DNA of 64,000 bases, from NCBI GenBank assembly GCA_004557405.1, contig SFDZ01000001.1, positions 46,043 through 110,042 on the forward strand, in the 5' to 3' direction. Of the stretch, positions 1 to 7,525 are shown piece by piece. Source of the stretch: Bacteroidales bacterium (GTDB lineage Bacteria > Bacteroidota > Bacteroidia > Bacteroidales > Paludibacteraceae). How positions within the stretch are numbered: position 1 is the stretch's first letter; each line of letters begins with the position of its first letter. The notes below the pieces were generated by a model, which was not told the origin of the DNA, searched no databases, and saw only the letters and a program-made list of their open reading frames with translations. Made by a program: the position numbers and the translations under genes.

Positions 1-1
1 T

Positions 2-187
2 AAACTGCATCGCCTCGAAGATATTCAGATTGAAAATAGATTCGATTACGAAAATATATTATCGCTTTCGACCGAAGCGCGCCAAAAACTGACCAAAATA
101 AATCCAAAAACCATTGGTCAAGCAAGCCGCATTCCGGGTGTTTCGCCAAACGATATTAGCGTTCTTTTAGTGTTGCTTGGTCGGTAA
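2..187 (+). CDS. mnmG: MnmG (GidA) tRNA uridine-5-carboxymethylaminomethyl modification enzyme, C-terminal end
   Basis: This is the last 61 codons of a gene that begins before the window. MnmG is the FAD-binding partner of MnmE; together they build the cmnm5 modification at U34 of some tRNAs. The visible tail reads LSTEARQKL, then TIGQASRIPGVSP and NDISVLLVLLGR, which is the characteristic C-terminal helical domain that contacts MnmE and tRNA. The frame is open from base 2 to TAA. The stop directly abuts a parS-like palindrome. The family call is secure; FAD-binding residues lie outside the window. Confidence 0.93.
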   Translation, partial: KLHRLEDIQIENRFDYENILSLSTEARQKLTKINPKTIGQASRIPGVSPNDISVLLVLLGR

Positions 188-203
188 TGTTCCACGTGGA
201 ACA
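188..203. promoter_or_regulatory. parS-like centromere site 1 (perfect palindrome)
   Basis: TGTTCCACGTGGAACA is a perfect 16-bp palindrome and matches the ParB-binding parS consensus (TGTTNCACGTGAAACA type). It starts at the base after the mnmG stop. Identity as parS is inferred from the motif; no parA or parB gene is in the window. Confidence 0.7.
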
Positions 204-230
204 ATTTATGCAAGAATTTATTATTAACAA

Positions 231-246
231 TGTTCCACATGGAACA
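231..246. promoter_or_regulatory. parS-like centromere site 2 (one-base variant)
   Basis: TGTTCCACATGGAACA differs from site 1 only at the central CACGTG, here CACATG. The two sites start 43 bp apart in the mnmG-apt gap. Paired parS sites are common near replication origins. The substitution could weaken ParB binding. Confidence 0.55.
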
Positions 247-264
247 ATTTATAAAAACACAATT

Positions 265-789
265 ATGACAATAGAAGAAATTAAACAGCACATTCGCACA
301 GTGCCCGATTTTCCTACACAGGGAATTATGTTTAAGGATTTGACAACAGCGTTCAAAAATGCCGAGTGTATGAAATTTTTCGAAGATGCTATGTACAACC
401 TTTATAAAGATAAAGGTATTACGAAAATTATAGGCATCGAGTCGCGCGGCTTTATTATGGCACCAATTTTGGGTAATAAACTTGGTGTGGGATTTGTGCC
501 GGTGCGCAAAAAAGGAAAATTGCCGGCCGAAACAGTAGAAGTGTCGTACACCAAAGAGTATGGCGTCGATACCATACAACTGCACAAAGATGCACTCACG
601 GCCGACGATGTGGTACTTATTCACGACGACCTGCTGGCTACGGGCGGCACCATGAAAGCCGCTTGCGAATTAGTACGCAAATTTGGTGTAAAAAAAATCT
701 ATGTAAACTTCTTGGTGGAACTCGACTTTTTAAATGGTCGCAACGTGTTCGACAACGATATCAAAGTCGATTCGCTGATACATTATTGA
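265..789 (+). CDS. apt: Adenine phosphoribosyltransferase
   Basis: Apt converts adenine and PRPP to AMP plus pyrophosphate in the cytosolic purine salvage pathway. The 174-residue length is normal for the family. The motif ESRGF lies at residues 59-63, and the PRPP-binding loop (VVLIHDDLLATGGT) at about 116-129 carries the paired Asp residues of class I phosphoribosyltransferases. The reading frame is open further upstream, but that extension would run through both parS-like palindromes, and family members begin near this MTIEEIK start. The gene ends in a strong terminator and is probably a single unit. Confidence 0.95.
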   Translation: MTIEEIKQHIRTVPDFPTQGIMFKDLTTAFKNAECMKFFEDAMYNLYKDKGITKIIGIESRGFIMAPILGNKLGVGFVPVRKKGKLPAETVEVSYTKEYGVDTIQLHKDALTADDVVLIHDDLLATGGTMKAACELVRKFGVKKIYVNFLVELDFLNGRNVFDNDIKVDSLIHY

Positions 790-813
790 TGGTTGTAAAA
801 TATCATTCGACAC

Positions 814-858
814 AAAATGAAGTGCAGACAATTATTTGTTTCTGCACTTCATTTTTTT
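814..858 (+). terminator. Rho-independent terminator after apt
   Basis: A perfect 14-bp stem (left arm 815-828, right arm 841-854) with a 12-base loop runs into a T-tract at 852-858. Confidence 0.85.
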
Positions 859-953
859 GTGTAATAGTAAAAAAAGTCGATTAAAAAAATACGTTTTTTA
901 TCGATGAAATCGTTGAATGTTAAACAATTTAGTTATTTTTTTACTTCGTTTCG

Positions 954-984
954 TTGTATCAAAAAATAAAAAAACGTATTTTTG
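954..984 (+). promoter_or_regulatory. Bacteroidota-type promoter for the adh-aldh operon
   Basis: The -7 box TATTTTTG (977-984) lies 20 bases after TTG (954-956), fitting the Bacteroidota sigma-ABfr consensus. Transcription would start about 25 bases before the dehydrogenase ATG. Confidence 0.6.
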
Positions 985-1014
985 CGGCGTTAAATCAAAA
1001 AAACGAACAAATTT

Positions 1015-2217
1015 ATGTTTATACTGAACAGAATCTATTGCCGCACGTTTCAGGCGGCTTTCAAAGTGGCGATACCTTTTTTGCCGTATCGCAACCCAAA
1101 AATTGTGCCGTCGCTCAACGATGTGCCGAATGTGCTGAAACGTAAAAATATCGATTCGGTGATTATAATTACCGATGCCGGCATTCACAATTTGGGACTG
1201 ACCAAACCGCTTGAAGAAAAACTTGCCGCCGAAGGAATTAAATGTTGTGTCTACGACCGCACGGTGCCGAATCCGACTATTTGGAATGTGGAGGAAGCAC
1301 GCCAAATGTATTTGGAAAACAACTGTCGGGCATTGATTGCGTTCGGCGGCGGTTCGTCGATGGATTGCGCCAAAGCCACCGGCGCACGCATCGTGAAACC
1401 CAAACAAAAAGTGAGCCGGATGAAAGGCTTGTTGCGCGTGTGGAAAAAACTGCCAACACTCATTGCTGTGCCAACAACCGCCGGCACAGGTAGCGAAACG
1501 ACCTTGGCGGCCGTCATCACCGACAGCGAAAAACACCATAAATATCCGATAAACGACTTTTGCCTGATTCCGCATTATGCCGTGTTGGACTATCGTGTTA
1601 CGTTGGGGTTGCCCAAAAACATCACAGCCACTACCGGTATGGATGCTCTGACGCATGCCGTCGAGGCTTATATCGGACGATCGACCACACGCGAAACGCG
1701 CGCCATGGCCGAAGAGGCTGTAGCCATGATTCATCAACATCTGAAAAACGCCTACGACGACGGCTCGAATGCCGAAGCACGCAATGCCATGTTGCGTGCC
1801 GCCTACTGTGCCGGCGTGGCGTTCACCAAATCGTATGTGGGCTATGTGCATGCAGTGGCGCATTCGCTGGGCGGACAGTATGGCACACCGCACGGTTTGG
1901 CCAACGCCGTATTGCTGCCGATAGTGTTGCGTATGTATGGCAGTAGTTGTCAGCACAAATTGGCGATGTTGGCAAGGCGGTCGGGTACCGTGTCGTGGGG
2001 ACTCGACGATGCCGAAACAGCCAAACGTTTCATCGAATGGATAGAACAGATGAATGCATCGATGGGTATTCCGACACGTTTGTCGGGCATCAAAGACGAG
2101 GACATCAGCCTGATGGCGCGCCACGCCAACCAAGAAGCCAATCCGCTCTATCCGGTGCCGCTGTTGATGAGTCGGCGCGAATTGGAAAAAATTTATTATG
2201 CCGTACAAGAAAAATAA
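1015..2217 (+). CDS. Iron-containing alcohol dehydrogenase
   Basis: This is a type III (Fe-dependent) NAD(P)-linked alcohol dehydrogenase of 400 residues, interconverting alcohols and aldehydes in the cytosol. The nucleotide-binding GGGSSMD lies at about 111-117. The metal-binding set is complete: Asp210 and His214 in GMDALTH, then His279 and His293 in YVHAVAHSLGG...TPHG, spaced as in FucO. An aldehyde dehydrogenase follows after 13 bases, so the two probably act on the same carbon chain (alcohol to aldehyde to acid, or the reverse). The substrate cannot be read from the sequence. Confidence 0.9.
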   Translation: MFILNRIYCRTFQAAFKVAIPFLPYRNPKIVPSLNDVPNVLKRKNIDSVIIITDAGIHNLGLTKPLEEKLAAEGIKCCVYDRTVPNPTIWNVEEARQMYLENNCRALIAFGGGSSMDCAKATGARIVKPKQKVSRMKGLLRVWKKLPTLIAVPTTAGTGSETTLAAVITDSEKHHKYPINDFCLIPHYAVLDYRVTLGLPKNITATTGMDALTHAVEAYIGRSTTRETRAMAEEAVAMIHQHLKNAYDDGSNAEARNAMLRAAYCAGVAFTKSYVGYVHAVAHSLGGQYGTPHGLANAVLLPIVLRMYGSSCQHKLAMLARRSGTVSWGLDDAETAKRFIEWIEQMNASMGIPTRLSGIKDEDISLMARHANQEANPLYPVPLLMSRRELEKIYYAVQEK

Positions 2218-2230
2218 AAACACTAACAAT

Positions 2231-3601
2231 ATGATTATCAGTGAATTAGTTGAAAAACAGCGCAATTTTTTCCGCGCAGGAAACACTTTTCCGATTGCTT
2301 ATCGTTTGCAGGCGCTCGATAGTTTGAAACGTGCCATTTTGCAACACGAATCCGAATTGAAAAATGCCCTGTACGCCGATTTGGGCAAATCGGCTGCCGA
2401 GGCTTATATGTGCGAAATCGGGTTGACGTTGGCCGAAATTGGTTATGTGCGCAAACGTTTACGCCGTTGGAGCCGCAACAAGCGCGTGCTTACTTCGTTG
2501 GCCAACTTTCATGCCAAAAGTTTCACGGTGCAGGAACCATACGGCGTGGTGCTCGTCATGTCGCCATGGAACTATCCGGTGCTGCTGACGCTCGAACCTC
2601 TGGTTGGCGCTTTGGCGGCCGGCAACTGCTGCGTGCTGAAACCTTCGGCCTATTCGCCCGAAACTTCGCGCGTGATGTCGCAACTGATAAGCGAAATTTT
2701 TCCCGAAGAATACGTGGCTGTGGTACAAGGCGGCCGACAAGAAAATCAGGATTTGTTGGAACAGAAATTCGATTACATATTCTTTACCGGCGGCGTGAAT
2801 GTGGGCAAAACCGTGATGACGAAAGCCGCAGCACACCTTACGCCCGTAACGCTCGAATTGGGCGGAAAAAGTCCGTGTATTGTCGATAAAACCGCCAATT
2901 TGCAACTTGCAGCGCGGCGCATCGTCTTCGGCAAATACCTCAACTGCGGACAAACATGTGTGGCGCCCGATTATATTTTGATCGACGAATCGGTGAAAGC
3001 GCCGTTTGTGCAGGCCGTCAAACAAGAAATTGTGGCCATGTATGGCGAAAATGCGCTCGACAATCCCGCATACGGCAAAATAATCAACCGCAAACATTTC
3101 GACCGCATCGTGGGACTTATTCCCGATGAAAAGGTCGTTTTTGGCGGCCAACATCGTGCCGAAACTTTGCAAATAGCGCCCACCGTGTTGGACAACGTTA
3201 CGCCCGACGATGCTGTGATGCAGGAGGAAATTTTCGGGCCGATAATGCCGATTTTATCGATAAAATCGATGGACGAAGCATACAATTTTGTAAAAAATCG
3301 TCCGCAGCCGTTGGCCTTGTACATTTTTACGAACGACAAAAAAACGGAACGTCGCTTTGTGCGCGAAGTGCCGTTTGGCGGCGGCTGTGTCAACGACACG
3401 ATTATTCATTTGGCATCGTCGAACATGGGCTTTGGCGGCGTGGGCAACAGCGGCATGGGCAGTTACCACGGACGGAAAAGTTTCGATACGTTCAGTCACG
3501 AAAAGAGCATCGTGAAAAAATACCAATGGATCGACCTGCCGATTCGCTATCAGCCCTACACCGCGCTGAAACAACGGTTGGTGCGCCTCTTTGTACGCTG
3601 A
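2231..3601 (+). CDS. NAD(P)-dependent aldehyde dehydrogenase, class 3-like
   Basis: A 456-residue aldehyde dehydrogenase that oxidises aldehydes to acids. The PWNYP motif is at 112-116, the general base Glu209 is in LELGGKSP, and the catalytic Cys243 is in CGQTCVAP. The C-terminal part (NDTIIHL, then MGFGGVGNSGMGSYHG and FSHEKS) and the short length place it near the ALDH3 / coniferyl aldehyde dehydrogenase group, which lacks the oligomerisation tail of longer ALDHs. The frame is open further upstream into the preceding gene; the ATG after the A-rich spacer was chosen because it gives the normal N-terminus. It forms an operon with the upstream alcohol dehydrogenase. Confidence 0.9.
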   Translation: MIISELVEKQRNFFRAGNTFPIAYRLQALDSLKRAILQHESELKNALYADLGKSAAEAYMCEIGLTLAEIGYVRKRLRRWSRNKRVLTSLANFHAKSFTVQEPYGVVLVMSPWNYPVLLTLEPLVGALAAGNCCVLKPSAYSPETSRVMSQLISEIFPEEYVAVVQGGRQENQDLLEQKFDYIFFTGGVNVGKTVMTKAAAHLTPVTLELGGKSPCIVDKTANLQLAARRIVFGKYLNCGQTCVAPDYILIDESVKAPFVQAVKQEIVAMYGENALDNPAYGKIINRKHFDRIVGLIPDEKVVFGGQHRAETLQIAPTVLDNVTPDDAVMQEEIFGPIMPILSIKSMDEAYNFVKNRPQPLALYIFTNDKKTERRFVREVPFGGGCVNDTIIHLASSNMGFGGVGNSGMGSYHGRKSFDTFSHEKSIVKKYQWIDLPIRYQPYTALKQRLVRLFVR

Positions 3602-3651
3602 ACAAAATGGTCGGTTTTGACCGATTTCATCGACAAAAAAACGAAAAAGTA

Positions 3652-3677
3652 CCCGATTGAAAAATCGGGCTTTTTTG
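3652..3677 (+). terminator. Terminator of the adh-aldh operon
   Basis: A 7-bp stem CCCGATT/AATCGGG with a GAAA loop is followed by six T residues. Confidence 0.8.
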
Positions 3678-3693
3678 TATGCCGATTTTTTTG

Positions 3694-3701
3694 TAATTTT
3701 G
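3694..3701 (+). promoter_or_regulatory. -7 box upstream of the LytTR-like gene
   Basis: TAATTTTG matches the Bacteroidota -7 consensus 33 bases before the start codon. The -33 element is not clear. Confidence 0.5.
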
Positions 3702-3733
3702 CATAGCCGAAAACACTAAAAAAAACACACACT

Positions 3734-4357
3734 ATGAAGTTCCCGGTTGAAGTGCGCCATTCCGACAAAGAGTTTTTGACCCGTCATATCGATTTGCGGG
3801 AGATTTGTGCCATTGTGCCCGATGGTGCCAACAAATCCAAAACGGCATTGATCTATCTGTTGAACGATTCGACACCGATAGCGACCAAAGAAAATTTTCG
3901 GTATTTTCAAAATTTCATCGACAGTACGACAGCCACCGAAAATCGCTACTTGACGATGTGCGGCAAACGCTGTCTCGTCAACCCCGACTACATCGAGTCG
4001 TATGGCGAAAATGTCATCGTGTTTCGCAACAAACAGCAGATAATGGTGTCGAAAGAGACGGCCAAATTTTGTGCCGAACTGCTGAACAAACAGCCGAAAG
4101 GCAAATCGTTAGACCTGCGCGAACAATTGCAACATGTGCGCGAACAACGCCGCAAACAGGAGCTGCAAAAAGAAATAACGCCGATAATGGCCAAAATGTT
4201 TGCCGAAAAAATTCAAGAGTACCAAAAACAGGTTCAAAACATACTGAAACGCAACGAGGATTTCAACACGGGAATCTCTTGTTTGGCGTTTGTATTGCTT
4301 TTTTTACTCTTTCTGATAGCATCGCTGTTGCTCATCGTTGTGATTAAAATTTGGTGA
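3734..4357 (+). CDS. LytTR-like DNA-binding protein with C-terminal membrane anchor
   Basis: This 207-residue protein has a central segment (about residues 70-118: RYLTMCGKRCLVNPDYIESY, then NVIVFRNKQQIMVSKETAKFC) that resembles a LytTR DNA-binding domain, in which a required 'role' segment and a promoter-recognition strand are followed by 'VS..T...F'. A charged, Gln/Lys-rich coiled-coil-like stretch follows (about 120-175). A single strongly hydrophobic helix (about 183-205) ends almost at the C-terminus, as in tail-anchored proteins. There is no receiver domain, so it would not be a classical response regulator. It stands alone between two terminators. The LytTR assignment is by pattern only and the regulated genes are unknown. 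Confidence 0.55.
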   Translation: MKFPVEVRHSDKEFLTRHIDLREICAIVPDGANKSKTALIYLLNDSTPIATKENFRYFQNFIDSTTATENRYLTMCGKRCLVNPDYIESYGENVIVFRNKQQIMVSKETAKFCAELLNKQPKGKSLDLREQLQHVREQRRKQELQKEITPIMAKMFAEKIQEYQKQVQNILKRNEDFNTGISCLAFVLLFLLFLIASLLLIVVIKIW

Positions 4358-4414
4358 TTTTATCGATGAAACCGCCTTTTTTTGACTTTTGGAAAAAATT
4401 GGCGGCACGTTCGT

Positions 4415-4455
4415 AAATCGGTCGGTTTTTTTTCGGAAACCGGCTGATTTTTTTC
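4415..4455 (+). terminator. Terminator after the LytTR-like gene
   Basis: A 14-bp stem (4415-4428 with 4437-4450, two G-T pairs) has an 8-base loop and runs into T residues. The surrounding 4358-4516 holds only this and other T-rich non-coding DNA. Confidence 0.65.
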
Positions 4456-4516
4456 CGCACGACCTACTATTTTTTCCCCACGACTCCGGCGACCGATTTT
4501 CCGTTTGGAATTGTTG

Positions 4517-4524
4517 TAATTTTG
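4517..4524 (+). promoter_or_regulatory. -7 box upstream of the 32-residue gene
   Basis: TAATTTTG lies 53 bases before the small ORF. TTG elements upstream are ambiguous. Confidence 0.5.
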
Positions 4525-4577
4525 CAGAGGAAACAATTTTCCGATAATTTATTGTTTAACTCTTAAATGCTTTAATT

Positions 4578-4676
4578 ATGGCACAACCAGCAAACGATCC
4601 GAATGGCGCCGGATGGCCTTCGACAACAGGCAATCCGAGCGGAAAAGGACGCGGAAACAATCCCCCTAAACGCTAA
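4578..4676 (+). CDS. Small Gly/Pro/Asn-rich protein, 32 residues
   Basis: This short ORF has its own upstream -7 box and an A/T-rich leader. The product is hydrophilic and rich in Gly, Pro and Asn, with a central WPSTTGNPSG and an ending GRGNNPPKR. I recall small proteins with this WPSTTG...GGGRGNNPP pattern in other Bacteroidales genomes, which argues that it is translated, but no function is known to me. No signal peptide or membrane segment is visible; the basic tail suggests nucleic-acid or ribosome contact only speculatively. Confidence 0.6.
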   Translation: MAQPANDPNGAGWPSTTGNPSGKGRGNNPPKR

Positions 4677-4746
4677 TCAACACTGCGCGGGCGTACCGGC
4701 TCTGACGAAATTTCGCTCAAATTTTTTGTAACGCCGGTGCGCTCGT

Positions 4747-4777
4747 TTGTTTTTTTTGAAAAAAAATTGTACTTTTG
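4747..4777 (+). promoter_or_regulatory. Strong Bacteroidota promoter for a small transcript
   Basis: TTG (747-749 of this kb, preceded by T) and TACTTTTG (4770-4777) are separated by 20 bases. The predicted start is near 4784. Confidence 0.65.
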
Positions 4778-4870
4778 CAGCGACATAGCCGCTGTCGGCG
4801 GACGGTTTGTTGTTGCAGTGATTATTCTTGTCTGGTGAAACTTCGCAACTTTTAATCGGTAACCAAGAAT

Positions 4871-4936
4871 ATGAGTGCAATGTTTATGCTTATGCTTATG
4901 GGCGTAAACTGTGCTTATATTTGGTTACAATGGTAA
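4871..4936 (+). CDS. Hydrophobic micro-peptide, 21 residues
   Basis: The ORF reads MSAMFMLMLMGVNCAYIWLQW. It has six methionines, is almost wholly hydrophobic apart from one Asn, one Gln and one Cys, and is long enough for one membrane helix. It sits in its own unit: a strong promoter about 95 bases upstream and a hairpin terminator starting one base after the stop. That arrangement resembles small membrane peptides and type I toxins, but no antisense RNA promoter was found. It could also be an unused ORF inside a small RNA. Confidence 0.4.
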   Translation: MSAMFMLMLMGVNCAYIWLQW

Positions 4937-4937
4937 A

Positions 4938-4984
4938 GCGAAGACCACATCAGACAAATGAAGTGCGGTTTTCGCCTTTTTTAT
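4938..4984 (+). terminator. Terminator of the micro-peptide unit
   Basis: The stem GCGAAGACC/GGTTTTCGC (9 bp, one G-T) has a 20-base loop and then CTTTTTT. The unit from 4784 to here is about 200 nt, a size typical of a small RNA. Confidence 0.65.
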
Positions 4985-5030
4985 TGTGTAGAACTCAATT
5001 TTTTTATTCATTTTTTAAAAACTTATTTTT

Positions 5031-5450
5031 ATGAGAACATCAAAAATTTTTGTTGCAAGCGTTTTCATGTTGGCCGTATTGACCTTGTTGCCGTCGTGCA
5101 TGACTACGCGCACAAGCGTTGGCTCCTATCGCGAAACCGAAGGCGACGAGTATGTTTACGCAAAAGGCAAACAATGTTATCTGTTTTGGGGCTTGGTTCC
5201 GCTTGGTCGTACGCGTGTGGCCACGCCGGCCGACGGCAATTGCGAAGTGCGCACGCGCTATGGTTTTTGGGACGCTTTTCTCTCGGTGATAACGGGCGGA
5301 ATTTTCGAGATGCAGAGCATACGCGTGTATGCAAAACATCCGCAAAAAGCCACTCCGGCCACCGACAAGCAACAGTCGCAAAAAGCCGCTCCGGCTGCCG
5401 ACAAGCAACAGCAGCGACAAACAGTGTTGCCGCCCGACGCCGAAGACTAA
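5031..5450 (+). CDS. Outer-membrane/periplasmic lipoprotein, Bor-like
   Basis: The 139-residue product starts with a lipoprotein signal peptide ending in LLPSC (lipidated Cys23). The core contains CYLFWGLVPLG and, later, YGFWDAFLSVITGGIFEM. This 'GL.PLG ... DA....ITGGI' layout resembles the Bor/Iss-type small lipoproteins. The tail (about residues 105-139) is a low-complexity Ala/Gln/Lys repeat with two similar units around PATDKQQ and PAADKQQ, probably a flexible linker or peptidoglycan-facing tail. Function is unknown. A terminator follows. Confidence 0.65.
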   Translation: MRTSKIFVASVFMLAVLTLLPSCMTTRTSVGSYRETEGDEYVYAKGKQCYLFWGLVPLGRTRVATPADGNCEVRTRYGFWDAFLSVITGGIFEMQSIRVYAKHPQKATPATDKQQSQKAAPAADKQQQRQTVLPPDAED

Positions 5451-5477
5451 GGCGGTAGCAACCGTTTTTTCCCGATG

Positions 5478-5510
5478 AAAGCGTCGATTTTCAGTATCGG
5501 CGCTTTTTTT
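5478..5510 (+). terminator. Terminator after the Bor-like lipoprotein gene
   Basis: An 11-bp stem (5478-5488 with 5496-5506, one G-T) with a 7-base loop is followed by T residues. Confidence 0.8.
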
Positions 5511-5521
5511 GTGGACGGTTG

Positions 5522-5553
5522 TTTTTGCAAACGAGAAAAAATCGTTATTTTTG
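5522..5553 (+). promoter_or_regulatory. uvrC promoter, predicted to give a leaderless mRNA
   Basis: TTTTTG (5522-5527) and TATTTTTG (5546-5553) are 18 bases apart. The -7 box ends only 5 bases before the uvrC ATG, so transcription should start at or very near the start codon. Confidence 0.55.
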
Positions 5554-5558
5554 CACCG

Positions 5559-7367
5559 ATGAACGACCGCCTGAAACATATTATTGCCGCTTTGCCCGAC
5601 AGTCCGGGTGTCTATCAGTATTTCAACGACGAAGGAACGATTATTTATGTCGGCAAGGCAAAAAATTTGAAACGCCGCGTGTCGTCGTATTTCAATCGCG
5701 AACACGACTCGGCGAAGACAAACATCTTGGTGCGCCACATTGCCGATTTGAAATACATCGTTGTCAACTCGGAACACGAGGCGTTGCTGCTCGAGAACAA
5801 CCTCATCAAAAAATATCAGCCGCGCTACAACATTCTGCTCAAGGACGGCAAAACCTATCCGTGGCTCTGCATCACGCGCGAACCTTTTCCACGCGTATTC
5901 AAAACGCGTACCATCACAAAACATGCCGATTATTTCGGGCCCTACAGTTCTGTGTGGACGCTCGACACGCTGCTCGATTTGATCCACGAGATTTATCCGG
6001 TGCGCACTTGTCGTCTGCCGCTCGACGAACACAACGTCGGAACCGGCAAATTCAAAGTGTGTCTCGAATATCACATCAAAAACTGCATGGGCGTGTGCGA
6101 AGGGTTGCAGTCGGCCGACGAATATCGAAAAAATATCGATGAAATCAAGGAAATTGCGCGCGGAAACAGTCATGCCGTGGCCGACTATTTGTTGCAACAG
6201 ATGCACGCTTTGGCTGCCGAACAGCGATTCGAAGAGGCACAAGTGCTGAAACTGAAGTACGATGCCATCGTCAAATATCGGGCGAAAACCGTGATAACCA
6301 CTACGCACGACGACAACCTCGACGTATATGCCTACGACGAAGACGAAAGCGCTGCCTACATCAATGTTCTGAAAATCGTCAAAGGCTCTATCATTCAGGG
6401 ACTTACCATCGAATATCAAAAAAAGATGGACGAACCGAAAGAGGAGTTGTTGGCGTTGGGCATTTTGGAGTTGCGCGAACGGTTGCACAGCGATTCGCGC
6501 ACGTTGATTGTGCCATTTTTCCCCGATGAAATGGGCGAAAATTTAGATTTCGTCGTACCGCAGCGCGGCGACAAAAAGAAGTTGCTCGACTTGGCGGCGC
6601 AAAACGTGCGGCAATACAAAGTGGACAAATACAAACAAGCCGAAAAACTCAATCCCGACCAGCGCGCCATGCGGCTGATGAAAGAGATTCAAACCGTATT
6701 GCATTTGCCCGTTTTGCCCGAAACCATCGAGTGTTTCGACAATTCGAACATTGCCGGAACAGACGCCGTATCGGCCTGTGTGGTGTTTCGCAAGTGCAAA
6801 CCATCGAAAGAAGATTATCGCAAATACATTCTGAAATCGGCCGAAGGCAACGACGATTACGCAGCCATGCAGGAAGTGGTGCGGCGGCGCTATGTGCGCA
6901 TGGTGGCCGAGGGTACACCGCTGCCAAACCTTATCATCACCGATGGCGGCAAAGGTCAAATGGAGATGGTGCGCCGCGTGGTGGAGGACGAATTGCATCT
7001 GTCGATTCCGATTGCCGGTCTGGCCAAAGACGACCACCATCGCACGCACGAACTGTTGTTTGGTTTTCCGCCGCAAGTGGTGGGCACCAAACCGACCGAT
7101 GTGCTGTTTCGTTTTTTGGCTTCGGTGCAGGACGAGGTGCATCGTTTTGCCATCACGTTCCATCGCGACAAACGCAGCAAGCGACAAACGGCTTCGGAAC
7201 TCGATGGCATTGCCGGCATTGGCGAAAAGACCAAAAACGACCTGATTCGCCATTTCAAAAGCCTGAAACGCGCTAAAACTGCCGATTTGGACGAACTTGC
7301 CGCCGTGGTCGGAAACGCCAAGGCATCAATACTTTACGCTCATTTTCATCGCGATTTCACCGCCTGA
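5559..7367 (+). CDS. uvrC: UvrABC excinuclease subunit C
   Basis: UvrC makes the dual incisions beside damaged DNA during nucleotide excision repair, working with UvrA and UvrB. The N-terminal GIY-YIG nuclease domain (about residues 14-95) has PGVYQYF and IIYVGKAKNLKRRV. A UvrB-interacting segment follows (about 205-240, 'ADYLLQQMHALAAEQRFEEAQ'-type helix pair). The RNase H-like incision domain includes ECFDNSNIAGTD and LIITDGGKGQ, and the C-terminus carries the helix-hairpin-helix (LDGIAGIGEKT). At 602 residues it has full family length. The frame is open upstream of this ATG, but the preceding codons overlap the promoter and terminator. uvrB is also in the window, on the other strand and 26 kb away. 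Confidence 0.96.
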   Translation: MNDRLKHIIAALPDSPGVYQYFNDEGTIIYVGKAKNLKRRVSSYFNREHDSAKTNILVRHIADLKYIVVNSEHEALLLENNLIKKYQPRYNILLKDGKTYPWLCITREPFPRVFKTRTITKHADYFGPYSSVWTLDTLLDLIHEIYPVRTCRLPLDEHNVGTGKFKVCLEYHIKNCMGVCEGLQSADEYRKNIDEIKEIARGNSHAVADYLLQQMHALAAEQRFEEAQVLKLKYDAIVKYRAKTVITTTHDDNLDVYAYDEDESAAYINVLKIVKGSIIQGLTIEYQKKMDEPKEELLALGILELRERLHSDSRTLIVPFFPDEMGENLDFVVPQRGDKKKLLDLAAQNVRQYKVDKYKQAEKLNPDQRAMRLMKEIQTVLHLPVLPETIECFDNSNIAGTDAVSACVVFRKCKPSKEDYRKYILKSAEGNDDYAAMQEVVRRRYVRMVAEGTPLPNLIITDGGKGQMEMVRRVVEDELHLSIPIAGLAKDDHHRTHELLFGFPPQVVGTKPTDVLFRFLASVQDEVHRFAITFHRDKRSKRQTASELDGIAGIGEKTKNDLIRHFKSLKRAKTADLDELAAVVGNAKASILYAHFHRDFTA

Positions 7368-7525
7368 GAATCGTTTTTTTGCAAAGTTGTGTATGTTTGT
7401 ACGGCTCCAAATGTTAATTGTGTGTTAAAAAAAACGGTACAAACACCCACACGATGCTTGCACCGAATTTTTTACCGATGAAATGGCGCAAAATTAACCT
7501 TTGACTTTTTTGGGGAACGATTGTC
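7368..7525. other. Convergent intergenic region between uvrC and the esterase gene
   Basis: No gene was found. A perfect 9-bp inverted repeat TGTTTGTAC (7394-7402) / GTACAAACA (7437-7445) with a 34-base spacer is the only clear structure. It may help terminate both converging transcripts. Confidence 0.4.

Noticed and set aside
187..264. N-terminal extension of apt (MFHVEQ...)
   Set aside because: It translates the two parS-like palindromes and lies upstream of the family's normal N-terminus.
898..2286. 462-codon minus-strand ORF over the alcohol dehydrogenase
   Set aside because: It is opposite a gene with full catalytic motifs, has no recognisable domain and is rich in His, Arg and Cys, as expected for antisense shadows. 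The same was judged for 5040-6488 and 60545-62200.
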